A stretch of 64,000 nt of DNA, from assembly GCA_963691655.1 (NCBI GenBank), contig OY829326.1:97023235-97087234 (forward strand), read 5' to 3'. The stretch is from Toxonevra muliebris. Lineage: Eukaryota; Arthropoda; Insecta; Diptera; Pallopteridae. The translations under genes were made by a program, and so were the position numbers. The notes beneath the pieces are model-generated. The model was not told the origin of the DNA and made no database searches. It saw only the letters and a list, made by a program, of their open reading frames with translations. Shown piece by piece: positions 1 to 11,120 of the stretch. Numbering within the stretch: the stretch's first letter is position 1; each line of letters starts with the position of its first letter.

Positions 1-968
1 TAATTCTTCTGTGGTGAATATTAAGATTTTGCATTGAAGCAAAGCCTTTTCTGACACTGACAAATTATACGTCTTGACTGTTTCAGCTACACTTAGGAAA
101 AATTTATCAACAGAGTCAAATTCAGTTGGTTTACGTTGCGCAGATACATCAAATAGAAGTGTACTTAAAAATTCTTTAAATGTTTCAGTTGAGTCTTCCT
201 CCTTTCGCTTTTTTGCAGGGCTTGGTTTCAATAAGCAATCGAACTTGCAGGCCGATGACTGTGATAATTCCGAGATTAATACTTCTATCTTTGGACTTTT
301 ACAGGAGACTTCACCATGATCATCATGTAGAACTATTGTGGAAAAAAATTATTAATAATTCGAATTCCTTTATATGTTCAACTGATTTACCAGTGCTGTT
401 TGTACTATCCAATGTTGGCAGTAATGGGTCCGAAACTGAACATTCATTACCTAAAAATATGTCGTTTGACCAATCATCATCATCCACTTCGGCCGTTTCC
501 TGCATTTTAAAGTGACCAGAATGCCTGTTTAACCATTAAAAAAATATATATATCAGAAATTAATTATTCTACTTTACACTAAATTACTTAAAATCTTACA
601 ATCTTGGCCGAACAAAACTTTGAAGAAAAAGTAAATTTTCAAAGTATTTGTATTTTTTCTTTGTATTATTTGCATCTTGATCCGTACTTTCATTGGAATC
701 CTTTGCGCACTTCATAAACTGATCTCGAAGAGATCTCCACGCTGTTTTGCAGTCTTTTTCTGAAGATATTTAATAGAATTAAGAAATGTTTACGAAATGT
801 ATTTAATTCTGTTTTACTGTCTGCATTTATCGTTCGTGCTATTTCCTCCCACGTTTTATCCCTCCAATCAACTTTTTTGTACTTATTATCTGACTTGTCG
901 TATAGAGCAGGCTTTTCTCTAACCAAATCAATTAACATTTCAACTTGATATTCATTGAACTGCTGCAT
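1..968 (-). CDS. MADF-BESS domain DNA-binding protein, 3' end outside window
   Basis: Four exons on the minus strand join in frame: 968-818, 759-600, 524-391 and 332 to beyond position 1. The introns are 58, 75 and 58 nt, all GT-AG. The start is the Met of MQQFNEYQVEMLIDLVREK. Residues about 5-95 form a MADF (Myb/SANT-like) domain with the typical LVREKPALYD, WEEIA and WRSLRDQF blocks; WRSLRDQF is only in frame after removing the first 58-nt intron. Residues about 225-258 (DSVDKFFLSVAETVKTYNLS onward) resemble a BESS motif, the protein-interaction module that usually ends such proteins. MADF-BESS proteins (Adf1, Stonewall and many fly paralogues) bind DNA and regulate transcription or chromatin. 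At least 259 codons are present. It is divergent from the Rei1-like gene about 2.1 kb away. A domesticated or transposon-derived MADF gene cannot be excluded. Confidence 0.72.
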
Positions 969-3086
969 TTTAAAAAATTGGAAATTAATTGAAGCTTGGA
1001 ATACAACTTTTCTAACCAAATGTATATACTTGAGATCGTATGCGAGGAATATTGATTTTTCCAAAATTCTCGCGCATCGCACACTTGCATCACGCAGCGT
1101 TGTATATCCCAGTTTTTAACGCAACAGCTGTCAAAATGAGTGCTGCGCTCACACCATCGCATCGCAATCTTGCACTATTGTAACCCGGCCTTAAATTGCG
1201 TCTTCTTTTAGGTGAATAGAAAACTGCTACTATCTTTCACCAAAAAGATAATCATGAAATCTCGCAAATTCCTTGTAAACCTCGAAAGTTTGCATTACGC
1301 ATGTGGCTGTTCACATGGATGCAAGAAAAAATAGGTAGTAAGAGAGAGAAGGAAACTCATCTGCCTTTTTCTAACTACCTATTTTTTCTTCCTCTCTCTT
1401 TCAGACAGACGTTCATGCTTGCGCCTGTGTGCAGCCACAATATCAGCTGTTTTCATATTCCATACAAAAAAGTTTGCGCTGTGCTCGCTAATTTCAACAT
1501 TAAAGAAATCTTGTGTAGTAATTTTGAATTTTCAACACTTTTGTGCAAAATCTGATTTAATGCTCAACTATAATATGCTTAAGAAGGCTTAACCTTCCAT
1601 CAAAACTGAAAGAGAAGCCTGTAAAATGCTTAATGTACATCTACAAAATTGTTGCACATCTACAAAATTTTAGCACTATCCCCGAAATTTTGTTTCACTC
1701 ATATTTCTAAAATAAATGAACTCCATTCACAAATAGTCATTGAATGACATTAATATAGATACCTAATTCAACAAGAATAAGAATAATTTGTGGGCAAAGT
1801 ACTGACAAATGTAACAGTGTGCATCACTGAATTGTCAAACAATTTAAATTTTTTTTTGTGGTTATAACAATAACAAGCCACTTTATTGTTGCGGCTATAA
1901 TGGCAACATGCCTGATGTCAAAATGGAGAAAAAACGTAAACATACAATCAAAAGCAAACAATGTTTTTGACAGCCTATGGTATTAGTCACGAAGAAAAAA
2001 GAAGACTGAGTTGCTAGTAACTTCCCCTGATATAAATAAACATTGCTTGCAAGTAAACAGCTGATTGATTTTTTTGACAGCTTATTTTTAGCGAAAAAAA
2101 TGTTGTGCGGTTGTGATTTCTGTAAAATAGAACCATCCCAAATTGAAGTAAAGTGCTCTCCAAAGACCTTCAAGCGAGAGCAAAGTGATGGCAAAAACCA
2201 TTAAAATTTGCAATTAATGAGTTTCTTGTGACACACCAGTATTCATAAATACATACATCTTTCACAACATCACCAAAAATTCTTTTTCACTCCTTTTTAT
2301 TAAAAAACTGCAACAGATTCAAAAAGCAAATTTCTTGTTGACATTTAGATTTTTGACAGTTCTCTTTTTTCGTCAGTTGAAAATTCTAGCAGAAACTAGT
2401 ATAAATTTTACTGGCAGAAACAAGGCGGATTTAACATGGTGGTAGCAGCATTACAACAAGTACAACGTAACAATAACAACACGCTACTTTGTTGTTTCCT
2501 AAAAATCGTAATTGTCAAAAGCACAAGAACAAATGCATGGAAAACAAAAAAAAAAAACAAAGATTTTGGCAGTTAAGATTATCTTCATATAAAAAAATTA
2601 GAGAAGAAGAAGACAGAGCTGACGCTGCTATCACCTGTTATAATTTCGCCATGGGCAGAAACTAGCAACTATTTTTTTTCTCTCACTTTTCTACGCTATC
2701 GTTTTGGTGTTTCGTTGCAAGTTTTTCGAGTACGTAACTACTTTACTAGTATAAACTTGTATCAATTTTGTGTACGTGAACAGACCTGATCTTTCCATCA
2801 TTCTTCAATTATTACATATATGGTGCATTAATTCCCACTAGATGATGCCAAATTTATTGCGCAAAATTTGATGAATGCGCAAAAAAAAATCGGCCAGCGC
2901 GTGGATGGGCTCTTGAGTCTCATGCATTTGACATCACTCAGATGTGGGTTGTCATTTTATCGTGAATGGCAACGAAGAATAAAGATTGACGTTACGAAGA
3001 AGAACGTGTTGTTTTCTTTCATCTTTTACTTTTGTATTGAACTTAATTGTGAAATTGCAGAAAATATAATAAAATTATTTTGAAAA
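969..3086. other. Intergenic region between two divergent genes
   Basis: This is AT-rich sequence without a supportable gene. It contains an imperfect inverted repeat at about 1303-1438: GTGGCTG and AATAGGTAG arms come back as CTACCTATT and CAGCCAC. It also holds two related segments near 1860-1895 and 2467-2495 sharing TAACAATAACAA. Promoters for the flanking genes must lie here, but I see no decisive core element. Confidence 0.5.
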
Positions 3087-4450
3087 ATGTCTTCTTTCAC
3101 TTGCATCAATTGCAATGTACGTTTTGCTTCTGCGGAAATTCAGCGTGATCACTATAAAACTGATTGGCATCGCTACAATCTTAAGAGACGAGTCGCCGAA
3201 TTGCCACCAGTTTCAGCTGAGGATTTCCAAAATCGCGTGCTGCAAATGCGCGATGCCAAAGCCAATGAAGAAGAACAAAGTCAGATGAGCCTGTATTGCA
3301 ATGCATGTCGCAAACAATTTGGCAACCAAAAGGCACACGATAATCATTTAAATGGCAAAAAGCACAAAGATAATTTAGTGCGATTCCAAAAGGAGCATAC
3401 TGGTGAGCAAGTAGATGTGACTACGAAAAGTGTTGTGCAACAAAAACCACATCCAGCCATCGTGGCAGCAACAGCTGGTAAGGGTAAGTTTGCATTGGAG
3501 CAAGTACGTTTGGAAGATGACATCGATGACGATGTAAATGATGACGAATACGAAGATGTCGAGGAAGAAGAGGTAAGAAGCTTCAGAATCAACATTGTCT
3601 TTAATGCTCAGACTTGTATTTAAATTCCTATCGATTTTCAATTAGATTGATTCCGATGAATGGGATAAAATTGCAGAAAATCCTCTGACCGAAAAAGATT
3701 GTCTCTTCTGCACACAAATCAGCGAAGATGTGGTTGAAAATTTAAAGCACATGTCTGTGGCGCACTCGTTTTTCATTCCCGATGCTGAATACTGCACTGA
3801 TTTGGAGGGGCTTCTTTACTATTTGGGTGAAAAGGTAGCCAACTTTTTTGTATGCCTCTGGTGCAATGATCGCGGTAAGACATTCTACTCGTTGGATGCT
3901 GTGCGTAAGCATATGGTCGATAAAGGCCACTGCCAAATCTTGCACGAAGGAATGGCATTAGCAGAGTATGCAGAATATTATGATTACAGCTCAAGTTATC
4001 CGGATCATGTTAGTTGTGTTCCATACATACATGCATATTGATATTTAAGCGTAGAGTATTTTTAATATAATCATGTTCATTTTTTTATTCGTTTTCCAGC
4101 AAGAGGGCATGGATGTTGACGAAGAAGTTGTTCCCGATTTGCTCGACGGTGATGAATATCAATTGGTGCTACCATCAGGTGCTGTAATCGGGCATCGTTC
4201 GCTGCTACGTTACTATAAGCAACGCTTAAATCCTAATCGCGCTTTAGTGCCTAAGAAATCAGATCGTAAATTGCATAAAGTGTTGAGTGAATATCGTGCA
4301 TTGGGTTGGACAAATACCCAGCAACAGTCTGCGGCACGCAAAGCACGTGATATACATCTAATGAAACGAGTACAAGCCAAGTGGCGAATGCAGCTGGGCT
4401 GCAAAGCGAACAAATTGCAGAAACATTATCGTTATGCTGTAATGATGTAA
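3087..4450 (+). CDS. Rei1/ZNF622-like cytosolic pre-60S ribosome maturation factor
   Basis: Exons 3087-3572, 3646-4008 and 4100-4450 join in phase 0 to give 399 aa; the introns are 73 and 91 nt with GT-AG ends. Four C2H2 fingers are visible: Cys6/Cys9/His22/His28, Cys71/Cys74/His87/His93, Cys181/Cys184/His197/His202 and Cys232/Cys235/His251/His257. An acidic stretch (residues about 143-162) precedes finger 3. The C-terminal half has the family block LVLPSGAVIGHRSLLRYYKQ, and the extreme C-terminus is basic. Finger arrangement, length and C-terminal block match the Rei1/Reh1/ZNF622 family (fly CG6769 type). In yeast the family works in the cytoplasm on late 60S subunits, promoting recycling of export and shuttling factors. 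The start is the first Met before finger 1. No defects are seen, so it is likely a functional housekeeping gene. Confidence 0.93.
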
Positions 4451-4547
4451 ATTGCAAATCTTTCAATTATATTCTCTTCGTTTTGTTAGTTTTTCGCACA
4501 AGACATAAGTGAGTGAGTGAAAATAGATTTCCTTATTTTTGTAAAAA

Positions 4548-4584
4548 AATAAAAAATTATTACTTAATATAAATTTTAAATAAA
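4548..4584 (+). terminator. Candidate polyadenylation signals of the Rei1-like gene
   Basis: AATAAA hexamers occur at 4548-4553 and 4579-4584, about 100 and 130 bases after the stop codon, followed by a T-rich stretch. This is a typical position for a fly 3' end. Confidence 0.55.
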
Positions 4585-5119
4585 TGTTCAACACTCTTTT
4601 TTTTTTAGCAAAACCGATTGTAAATTATAATTTCTTTATATTAAAAGATTAGTTTCGCTCATCACATGGCATTAGTCAAGTTACTACATTTTAAACGGTG
4701 TGGCGTTTGTCTAGAGAGAGAAAACAAACAACGCTCTCTCGTAAAATTCTTCATTTTGTGACTTAATATACTTTTGTTTTTAGGTACGGATATAGTTTAT
4801 TACCGCCATAAATAAATACATAACTATTGGTAATTAACCCTGTAATAACAATTTTACTGGCGTCTCAATTATTCAAGCAAATTGTTAGATACATCTTCAA
4901 ATCTTTGTTTACGAACCTTTAAACACTAAACACAAACAAATTCTGTATCATAGCGCATATTTCTACCTCCTCTGCTAATTATTAGAAATATTTCTTTTTA
5001 AAATATTTCTGTAAAATCCACATGCACCATGTAAAAAATATGAGTTATGTTCAGTGCTCAATACAGGACATTAAATATTTTTACAATCAGTTTTCCTAAA
5101 CATATTGAAGCGTAAAGAC

Positions 5120-5555
5120 ATGGACACATTTTGCAAGATTGATTACTGCACTTGGAGAGGCCCAGTCAGCCAACTACTAATACACTGTACGAGAGAGCAC
5201 GAAGATAACGTCAACTTTTGCCAAGGAGGATGCATTTTATGATTTTACATATGAAGACTTCCTCAAAGATGCACATTTGCTTAGTAGAGGAAATTACCTT
5301 ATTTGGCTAGCTGCTGATTTAAGGATGTATTTACTAAATACGAATGGACCCGTTTATAAGTTTGGTGTATTCCATTTGAAAAAATCTATAGATCATATAT
5401 TAAAACTGAACAAAACAGATCAGTGTAAAACTGCCTAATACTTTGAGGATTCTTCAAGAACACTATTAAGCGGACAGTACAATTTCGTAATCAAGGTATC
5501 TGATCTGCTCGATCAGTTGTCACGGGAAGTACGGTTATATGTTCTTTCGGATTAA
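5120..5555 (+). pseudogene. Decayed SINA/Siah-like E3 ligase fragment
   Basis: Translation from 5120 gives a zinc-finger-like stretch (CKIDYCTWRGPVSQLLIHC followed by TREHED), as in the second finger of Siah/SINA proteins. After a frameshift near 5215-5232 the other frame reads DAFYDFTYEDFLKDAHLLSR and then GNYLIWLAADLRMYLLNTNG, like the TRAF-like C-terminal domain of SINA proteins. An in-frame TAA at 5436-5438 interrupts it, then recognisable sequence (YNFVIKVSDL) continues to a stop at 5555. The RING domain and the 5' part are missing. SINA-type proteins are RING E3 ubiquitin ligases; this copy should not make a working one. Family assignment is from pattern recognition only. Confidence 0.55.
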
Positions 5556-5984
5556 GTTTTAATTAAGATAATACTAGTGGAATGATTAATGGTTAGTTCA
5601 AACGATAAATGATTCCAAAAATATACTATATAAAATAGATTAATTTGCTGATTTTTTTATATTGTTTGAGGCGAAAATAATAAAAGAAAAGTTTAATTAA
5701 TATTTAATACTCAAGTACACTTGCACTTTACTATTTTTTTAAATTTTAAAAATATCTATAAGTTTACAGTTATATATGTAATTTAAAATGTTGTAATTTC
5801 TGAACATTGCATTAAAATTAATAAATTAAAAATGCAAATATTTGCTAATTGAAAAAAAGTTGTGTTAAATTCATATCTATGGACATTATCTCGAGATAAA
5901 AAAGTTTTCCAGGATTTTTGTCATAAAAATAACTTTTAAAAACTGTTCTTTCTGTCTTATCTGCATCCTTTAAATTGCATTCGA

Positions 5985-6194
5985 CAAAACAACTTATTTC
6001 AATTAAGTTGAAATTAGCTTGCAAAACTTTAAAAAAAAAAATGCAAAGACCTTTTCACAAAACAGCTTACTTACATTTATGACTCACAATTTTTTTAAAA
6101 ATGCTTTTCACGGAATAACTTATCTCTCCATAATTTCTTTTATCAAATTCAAAAGATGAAAAACAAGTACGTTAATTAGAAATAAGTTGTTTTG
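5985..6194. mobile_element. MITE-like element with 15-bp perfect inverted repeats
   Basis: CAAAACAACTTATTT at 5985-5999 returns exactly as its reverse complement at 6180-6194, enclosing 210 bp of AT-rich, non-coding sequence. Size and structure fit a miniature inverted-repeat transposable element. I see no clear target-site duplication and cannot name the superfamily. Confidence 0.45.
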
Positions 6195-6237
6195 GCCACT
6201 ACATGTTACATCCCCTTTCAGCTATCGTATCTGTGAG

Positions 6238-6500
6238 ACATGCCTCAGCTAGCTCAACGGACACACACGGGTACAGGTTCTCAATCCGTCGCACAAATCG
6301 AGGGGCTAACGAATAAAAAAAAAATCGATTTACTTAAACTCACCATAACCACTACCATGCCATCTTCTCTTCCACCAACCGTCAAACCAATATTTCAAGG
6401 GCCGGCGTGAATATCTTTCTAGCTATGTTACTATATCGTCGGATTCCCTTCACTCACACCACCATCTTCAACCCACCAGTTCACCGGAGATTTCCTAAAC
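6238..6500 (+). repeat. tRNA-derived SINE fragment
   Basis: TAGCTCAACGG near 6250 resembles a Pol III A box, and GGTTCTCAATCC about 30 bases later resembles a B box with one inserted base. An A-run and unrelated body sequence follow. This is consistent with an old SINE head; it is not a functional tRNA. Confidence 0.35.
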
Positions 6501-7354
6501 TCTATTTATCCAATAATTTCGAATACTTAACTTTAGAAAAAATGCAGTACTTGTAAGTTATCAAATCTTGGTTAAAAAATAGCAACTAAAATTTTTAATA
6601 CAAAACTAGAGCTTTCGGCAGGATATCATTTAAACGTTATTTTTCAGATAGTTTTTACTCAACGGGCTAAAAAACTAAAATCAAACGATCCAACATTTTT
6701 GTGAAAAATTTCTTGACTTTGGGCTGCTCTTGCACCCACACTAATTAATTAATATTATTTTTCTGTTTATTATTATTATTTTATTATAGTTTGAAAATTT
6801 CCGGGACATCGCGGATTTTTCGTTAATTTATAAATGTCCCGGTGGGATAACATTTTTCAAAAATGCAAATCCCACCGATTTCTTGATTATGGCAAAATAA
6901 TAATGAAGGTATACGTAACTGTTTCAGTTATAGAAAAATTATTAAGCTATGTCTGTGTTCTGTGAAATAGAATAAGCGATATTAACCACCATTATCCAAG
7001 CTATTAATGTGAAGTGGAACGTGGTAATGTGGCAATTACATTTCCTGCACCAATTTGCACGCACCTCTTGCGTGCAAATTAATTTCTTAATTTTCCAGCA
7101 TCAATTAAGGTGAAAAATGGCAAATTGAATTATTTATTTTAGTTAGATGCTGATGTTGAATTAAAATCATGATTATATTTCTTTTATCAACAACTGGTAC
7201 TAGCAACTTGCATCCGCAATTCAATTTTTTCTAAGATATACACAATTACAAATCTTGGATGTGTGCGAGGTGGGCGTAGCAGTTCGCAGATTACACTCAT
7301 TTTTTAATAGAAGCACGCTTCTGTAATCCAAAAATATATTTATGGGGGACAATA

Positions 7355-7520
7355 TTGAACAAAATTTTCTAAACGCAATAGGTGATTAGTTACATAGATC
7401 CGAAACAGGGGCTACTTAACCAAAATGCCAAAATTCTACCCCTCGATCTCGTCGAGCTTTTGACAGATCTCGTTCAAATTTGGTGTGGTAACTACTACCA
7501 AATAGAACTTTGTTCAATTT
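7355..7520 (+). repeat. Dispersed repeat, relative at 54064-54215
   Basis: The stretch with AAAATTTTCTAAACGCAATA, a shared GATTAGTTACAT-like block, TGACCAAAATG-type sequence and an AACTTTGT block has a clear diverged counterpart at 54064-54215 in the same orientation. The open frame across 7382-7633 is not supported by any recognisable protein. Confidence 0.4.
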
Positions 7521-8146
7521 TGAGCCAGATCGATTTAACCAATATCGTCGCGGTACTAGATGCCATGATCCAATTTGGAAAATTTTCAAAACGCAATTTC
7601 CACATGTCTTCAATAAGAAATTTTAGTACTTAAAAAAAAAAAAAATTTTTTCTGAATATTAGAGGGTATAGTAGTTTTTGAATTACCTTAAGAAAATAAG
7701 ATGACTAGGTGTAAATAATTATAAATATTTCTACGCCAAATCACGAGCAAGAAGTATTCCCTGGTTATGATTTCCACATCAAGTTTGTAATATTATCTAG
7801 GCGAATTTCTCATTAAAATGCAAAATAATTAATTTTACCATTTTTTGTTAAAAAAAGTATGTCACCTGGCATTGAAGTCAGGTGAAATACAAATATTTTT
7901 AAATTATCTAAATGCAGTTTTAAAATCAGTATATATAGTGATTAATTTTGAGAAAAATTTATAAATGTATTTTTGACGAGTTTTCAAAGTTGCTGTTCGA
8001 TTAAACGAGCATTGGGACGATATGAGTTAAAAGTGGGTTCACGTGAGATGAAATCCCCCATATATATATATGGATTTAGCTATATCTTCATATTTGATTT
8101 TATGCCGCCAGTGGCAGATCTTCGGAGAGGATTTTTGAGATTAAAT

Positions 8147-8985
8147 CGTTCCAGGAACGTTACACATTTAAATTATGCCTATATTCCTGGGCAGCTTCAC
8201 TCATATCAAATTAAAAACAGACCTTTATACAATTAAATTACAAAAAAAAACAAATTTTTATTGAGTGTTACCAAACTAATTAAGAATTTATTTATATAAA
8301 ATTTGGAGTAAGTTTACAATTTAAATATTTTGTTAAAATGTTTAAGTAAGATTTCAAATATTAAACTTTTAACCAAAAGGGCAAAGAAATTCAACACACA
8401 TCACAATTATGTACGTTAAAATATAAAACTTTTGATACATACATACAAAGCTATATTTTATAAGTACAGTTTATAAAATATAATACTTTCGTTTCACATA
8501 AAAATAAAATATTGATTTATACATACTTATAAAAAACAAGATAATCTTTTATGTCCTAAAAATTAGTATTAACAATATATAGTTTTTTTTTTTTTTTTTT
8601 TTTGGTGCTAACAAATCAATGAAATGCTATAATTCCACAATAAGAACTCAATGTGTTGGAACTTATAATTTTTTTAAGAATTATACAAATAGTAATGATT
8701 TAAAGAAATTAATACTTGTGTTTATTTCTTTTCTCGTAAGTATGGTCCTACGGACTCTTCCTGAGTGTATTTGTATCACAGGTTGTTCACTGTTGATTTT
8801 GATTGTTGCTGTTGTTTTAGGTGATGTTGCTGATTTTGTGATGATTCCACCATTTCCACCATTGAATGGTAATGATCATCATTAGCTTTGCAACAGGAGC
8901 AGCAACCTTTTTTTTTGCTTTTATTTTCAAAATTTAATAAAGATAAAGAAACATTTATAAAATGTAAAAAGTATTTGCATTTCAA
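8147..8985 (-). repeat. 3' flank of left ABCA gene, duplicated at about 30393-31130
   Basis: Block by block this region aligns with 30393-31130, downstream of the right ABCA gene, in the same order and orientation. Shared blocks include sequence around TTAAATTAT, the AAAATTTGGAGTA block, and the ATCATCATTAGCTTTGCA and GGAGCAGCAACCTTT blocks. It therefore belongs to the tandem duplication unit and probably includes 3' untranslated sequence. A 21-base T run lies at 8583-8603. Confidence 0.65.
8776..8917 (-). CDS. Possible alternative last exon of left ABCA gene, cysteine-rich tail
   Basis: On the minus strand an AG at 8918-8919 precedes an open frame reading KKKGCCSCCKANDDHYHSMV and running to a stop at 8776-8778. 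The ABCA stop region (11121-11127) contains AA|GTGAGC, a good donor. Splicing from it would keep phase and replace the last residues by this tail. The corresponding stretch in the right copy has the same phase and the same GCCSCCKANDD core. The acceptor is weak (AAAAG) and no transcript evidence is available, so it may simply be 3' flank. A Cys cluster near a C-terminus could be palmitoylated; that is inference. Confidence 0.35.
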
Positions 8986-9060
8986 GTTAAGAAGCGTAAA
9001 AAAGAGCGTATAAAAAATACTCTTTTTTCTATAGAAAGCGAAATTTTATTTTTTAAGGCT

Positions 9061-10749
9061 CAATATCGGTTTGAAATTTTTTTCCTTTGAATGGCTTAAA
9101 TGACGGTAAAACAGTTCAAAAATACCCAATAACGTTTATTGATGTTAATTGAAGTTTTTTAACTACCCGTCAGAGGTAAATTTTCGGAAAAACTTCAAAC
9201 GCTCCGAAATAATTTTGATACTTTAACGCGTAGAACTCGAGTTCTAACTGTAGCTTCTAAGATATACTACACTGTGCAAAAATCTCATCTCTTGGAACAG
9301 GGAACGGTCTTCATGGGATTCAAACACAAGTATAGTACACTGAAGCTGCCGAAAGGGATTGTTGTTCAGATTGCATCCAAAAATTAAATTATGGCCGTTT
9401 GAATTTTTCGCTGGGTTAAAAACTGAATAAAAATATAATACGTTGTTTCATATATTTGAAATTTCTGTTGCTGATCACGAATCTGTCATTAACAATTTCA
9501 AAAACAAAATGGCGGATAGAATATGGCGGTTGATTTGTCGAAAAGCTTACACATCTTGTTATAAAATTGCATATTTAGAAGTTTTCGCGTTGCCGTCTAA
9601 CTCTGTATCGATTGAGATTTGCTGCATAAGCAAAAGTTTCTTCAAAGATTTGCTTGAGGAAGTAGAAGAAAACAAGTTGATTGATGAATACGTGGATCCT
9701 GATTATGATTCAAGTATTAGCATTCGTGAGGAGTCAGTGTTGGAACATCCTTTTTCAAAAATCCCTACGGTGCCAAAAAAATCCTTACTTTCCCCTATGC
9801 ACACCAAATTTTTTCCTTACAAAATTCCCTACAATTTTTTTTTATATTTAACTTTAATGACGTCCTTTCAGCCAAGAAATAATTTAAAAACAAAAAAACT
9901 TAACTATATTTAGACGTTTGAATTTAGCCATACCACCGCTTTTATGAGAACTTTGTCACAAGACAAAAAAGGCTATCAAATAATTTTGACTGCAAATTCT
10001 ACCTTCTAATTCTAATGAGCAATATTTATCATTGTTTTTTTAATTTTAGCAGAATCGTTGATTGTGGGCAACCTAAAAACAGATAAGTTTTTTGACGAAT
10101 TAACCGCCATATTGGATCTGTCATTTGGTTTTTTAAATTTTTAATGACAGATTCGTGTTCAACAACATGAAAACCCCTGTAACCAAAAACTCAAATATAT
10201 AAAACAACGTATTAAATTTTTGTCGATCTCTTAAAATTCGAGCCCAGCGGAAAAATTCAAACAGCCATAATTTTAATATTTGAGGCAATCTGAACCCGGG
10301 GATTTGACTATACTATACTTGTACTTGAATCCCATGAAGACCATTTATTGTTCCAAAATTATTGTTGCACTGTGTTATATAATGAAAAGATTAAGATTGA
10401 TTAACAATTAAAGTTTTTATAAGCAAATTAACCGACCTTAATTTTTAAATTTTTTTCATCAAAAACATGATTTTTTTTAAATATTATTAAATTTTCAAAA
10501 GTAATTTAATAATAATGTATTCTTCACTGGCAAACCTCATGTAGTTAATGATAAAATTGTTTGTTTTATCCTAGTGTCGTATGTGAAACACTTCTACTGC
10601 CGGTCGTAGAGGACTTTCAAAATATGATTTCTTGGCCTCCATTTTGTATCCCAAAAGTGTGCTTAATTCAAAAACACCTAAAGTGATTTAGTGTTTAATT
10701 TTTCAGTTTCTTTAGAAAGCATTCTCAAAAAATTTCAGATAGATATTGT
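9061..10749. mobile_element. Foldback-like element with long inverted repeats
   Basis: Sequence 9262-9580 is repeated in inverted orientation at about 10050-10385 with strong similarity, for example GGTCTTCATGGGATTCAA, TACGTTGTTTCATATATTTG and CACGAATCTGTCATTAA. The outer ends pair as CAATATC (9061) and GATATTG (10749). The corresponding place downstream of the right ABCA gene lacks this whole block, giving an approximate empty site that fits the boundaries. The central 470 bp carry an open frame that I do not recognise. The structure fits a foldback-type or long-TIR non-autonomous DNA transposon. Confidence 0.6.
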
Positions 10750-10838
10750 TGCCCCTTAATAACTCTACCGCAGTGAAACTTACGAATAATAAAGAAGAAA
10801 TAAAAAAACAATTCAGCTATAATACTATTGTGAACTTA

Positions 10839-10952
10839 TGGTTTTCACTATGTCAAACTCAATGGAAATCTGAGAGTGAGCGAGTTTCCTATGCAAAAAA
10901 TTGCCAACATTCTTGGCAATTTGAGTTAATGTGACATAGTGAAAACCAGGCA
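10839..10952. mobile_element. 114-bp MITE with TTA target duplication
   Basis: TGGTTTTCACTATGTCA at the left end returns inverted as TGACATAGTGAAAACCA near the right end. The element is flanked by TTA at 10836-10838 and 10953-10955. The right ABCA copy's flank (about 31365-31385) has the empty site. A 3-bp TTA duplication suggests the PIF/Harbinger superfamily. Confidence 0.6.
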
Positions 10953-11120
10953 TTACTACGGTTATTAGGTAAATACTGGACTAAAGTAAAATTATAAAGA
11001 GAAAGTATCATACATTAGTGCAGGAAATTAGTAAAGAAGCGTATGTGTGCTAATTAAAATCAAAAACATATGTAACTAAAACTACATTCCAACTTCTCTA
11101 ATCTATTCTAAACATTTGGC

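Larger units (their letters stand above)
4600..8140. other. Repeat-rich intergenic region
   Basis: Apart from the SINA-like pseudogene, this AT-rich stretch holds short repeats: a 210-bp inverted-repeat element, a tRNA-like SINE head and a dispersed repeat, each listed separately. I see no intact gene. Confidence 0.5.

Noticed and set aside
690..1082. Single-exon 130-aa MADF protein including the upstream in-frame Met
   Set aside because: Reading through 760-817 destroys the conserved second half of the MADF domain. Removing the 58-nt intron restores it, and the start at 968 gives the usual N-terminus.
8619..8885. 88-codon plus-strand open frame with a hydrophobic stretch
   Set aside because: It overlaps the minus-strand cysteine-tail frame and is not conserved in the paralogous flank at 30716-31060.
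9443..9913. 156-codon plus-strand open frame as a host gene
   Set aside because: It starts inside one arm of a long inverted repeat and has no recognised domain or splice context, so it is better explained as mobile-element sequence.
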